DNA of 64,000 nucleotides. Origin: Bin87 sp034423595. Its GTDB lineage: Bacteria > Chloroflexota > Dehalococcoidia > Lucifugimonadales > UBA3495. Positions 63,447 to 64,000 of the stretch are shown here, piece after piece. The translations under genes and the position numbers were made by a program. The stretch covers positions 2,170,001-2,234,000 of the forward strand of contig OZ242258.1 in assembly GCA_965207025.1 (NCBI GenBank), written 5' to 3'. A model generated the notes under the pieces. That model worked only from the letters and a program-made list of their open reading frames with translations, was not told where the DNA came from and ran no database searches. The stretch's first letter is position 1. Every line of letters starts with the position of its first letter.

Positions 63447-63785
63447 ATGTACGCCATTTTCGTTACCATCAATATCAAGGACGGCTTTGCCGACGAGTTT
63501 GCCGCAGCCAGCCTGGGCGACGGGCAGGGCAGCGTCCGCGACGAGGAAAACTGCTTCCGTTTCGACATTCTGCGCAGCCCCGACAACCCCAACCAGTTCT
63601 ACCTCTACGAGGTGTACGCCAACCGCGAGGCCCACGCCACCCATCGCGAGCAGCCCCACTACGTCGCCTGGCGCTCCGCTGTCGAGCACATGTTTGAGGG
63701 CGACCTGGGCCGCGTCGAAATGGAAACCGTCTTCCCCTCCGACGACGGCTGGCGCGCTCAAAAGCCCGGCCTGGTCAACTGGTAA
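63447..63785 (+). CDS. ABM-type (antibiotic biosynthesis monooxygenase-fold) protein
   Basis: This 112-residue dimeric ferredoxin-like barrel has ITIKDGFADEFAAASLG-type opening (IFVTINIKDGFADEFAAAS), CFRFDILRSPDNPNQFYLYE and VYANREAHATHREQPHYVAW (His pair), then MFEGDLGRVEMETVFP. Relatives include LsrG-like autoinducer-2 degrading enzymes, heme oxygenases of IsdG type, and quinone monooxygenases; which applies here is unknown. GGAGG lies nine bases before the ATG. It stands alone after an alpha/beta hydrolase on the other strand. Confidence 0.87.
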   Translation: MYAIFVTINIKDGFADEFAAASLGDGQGSVRDEENCFRFDILRSPDNPNQFYLYEVYANREAHATHREQPHYVAWRSAVEHMFEGDLGRVEMETVFPSDDGWRAQKPGLVNW

Positions 63786-63807
63786 TCGTCCCTGACTTCA
63801 TCCCCGC

Positions 63808-63834
63808 CATTGCGAGCAAAGCGCGGCAACCCCG
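63808..63834. repeat. Dispersed small repeat, copy 3
   Basis: CATTGCGAGCAAAGCGCGGC followed by AACCCCG. It shares the first block and the GCGCGGCAA block with 35278, and the first block with 11771 on the other strand. It lies directly after the ABM gene. Confidence 0.65.
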
Positions 63835-63842
63835 CGCCCACA

Positions 63843-63904
63843 CGTCATTCCCGCACTCACTCGTCATTCTTGCACCCAACCGTCATTCCCGCGAAAGCGG
63901 GAAT
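63843..63904. repeat. Three 19-bp CGTCATTCYYGC units ending in a perfect GAAA hairpin
   Basis: CGTCATTC begins at 63843, 63862 and 63881, period 19. The third copy forms ATTCCCGC-GAAA-GCGGGAAT, an 8-bp perfect stem with a GAAA tetraloop (63885-63904). The hairpin is followed by CCAGAGACCC, with no T run. This is a known type of intergenic repeat by memory. It fills the gap before the last gene. Confidence 0.75.
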
Positions 63905-63936
63905 CCAGAGACCCGATAAACGAGGGAGCGCCCCCA

Positions 63937-64000
63937 ATGCGCAACCTGTTCTGCCGCTGCGACCTGAACGCCGTCCAGGCCATCGCCGGCGCCGCCTTCG
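63937..64000 (+). CDS. Start of an unidentified gene, cut by the window edge
   Basis: The frame from ATG 63937 is open to the end: MRNLFCRCDLNAVQAIAGAA. GGGAG lies about 8 bases upstream. Only 21 codons are visible, so no family can be given. Two Cys in the opening (CRC) are the only notable feature. If real it is expressed downstream of the repeat block. Confidence 0.5.
   Translation, partial: MRNLFCRCDLNAVQAIAGAAF

Overview
The window is a gene-dense bacterial chromosome segment with high G+C coding DNA and many genes starting with GTG or TTG behind GGAGG-type ribosome binding sites. The gene set points to Chloroflexota, most likely a free-living Dehalococcoidia/SAR202-like lineage: an LLM flavin monooxygenase, a split methylmalonyl-CoA mutase with epimerase and acyl-CoA dehydrogenase, TreT-type trehalose synthase, NIPSNAP proteins, RNase J, formate-THF ligase, and bacterial-type lipoproteins. 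The taxonomic assignment is inference from gene content, not from a search. No phage, transposase, CRISPR array or rRNA operon is visible.

Layout. 1-5243 (+): the 3' part of polA, a CitE-like lyase, folB and a tandem nitroreductase. 5261-16019 (-): a long minus-strand block with a TPR protein, GT2 glycosyltransferase, lysC, thrB, a phosphonoacetate-hydrolase-like phosphatase, TreT, glmS, yvcK and an LLM oxidoreductase. 16020-17126: a decayed patch holding the 3' remnant of a subtilase with a PPC domain. 17127-28335 (+): aminotransferase, tRNA-Arg (on -), B12-binding mutase subunit, then a well-promoted housekeeping run yceD-rpmF-fabD-nusB-acpP-udg-rnj-ftsK-PHP-ABC ATPase. rpmF (59 aa) was found by reading the gap. 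28386-35156 (-): holA, methylmalonyl-CoA epimerase, acyl-CoA dehydrogenase, amino-acid-type binding lipoprotein, methylmalonyl-CoA mutase large subunit, a small unknown gene, a retropepsin-like protease and a tandem NIPSNAP protein. 35348-38467 (+): HtrA protease with a textbook terminator, two tRNAs (on -) and an MFS transporter. 38475-50746: mixed-strand housekeeping (amidohydrolase, ybeY, zincin, pgpA, nfo, alcohol dehydrogenase, secDF, cca, def, fhs). 51027-56822 (+): an FecBCD-type iron/heme/cobalamin uptake operon with two paralogous binding lipoproteins and a monoheme cytochrome c. 56866-63287 (-): priA, rplS, a Panacea-type toxin-antitoxin candidate, an NHL propeller protein, a coiled-coil membrane protein with exact 33-bp repeats, and an alpha/beta hydrolase. 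63447-64000 (+): an ABM monooxygenase and the start of another gene.

How the genes fit together. Propionyl/branched-chain carbon would enter through acyl-CoA dehydrogenase, epimerase and the two-chain B12 mutase, whose small subunit is encoded about 13 kb from the large one. B12 or iron for these and for the cytochrome could come through the FecBCD system. lysC-thrB (aspartate family), glmS-yvcK (cell-wall precursor control) and TreT (compatible solute) share one strand and probably transcripts.

The features most worth following are the Panacea/small-protein pair (59871-60735), an in-frame palindromic repeat inside ybeY, a dyad operator lying exactly between -35 and -10 of the iron-type operon, gene-conversion-like identity between the two binding lipoproteins, a clamp-binding-like tail on the uracil-DNA glycosylase, and several families of small palindromic intergenic repeats.
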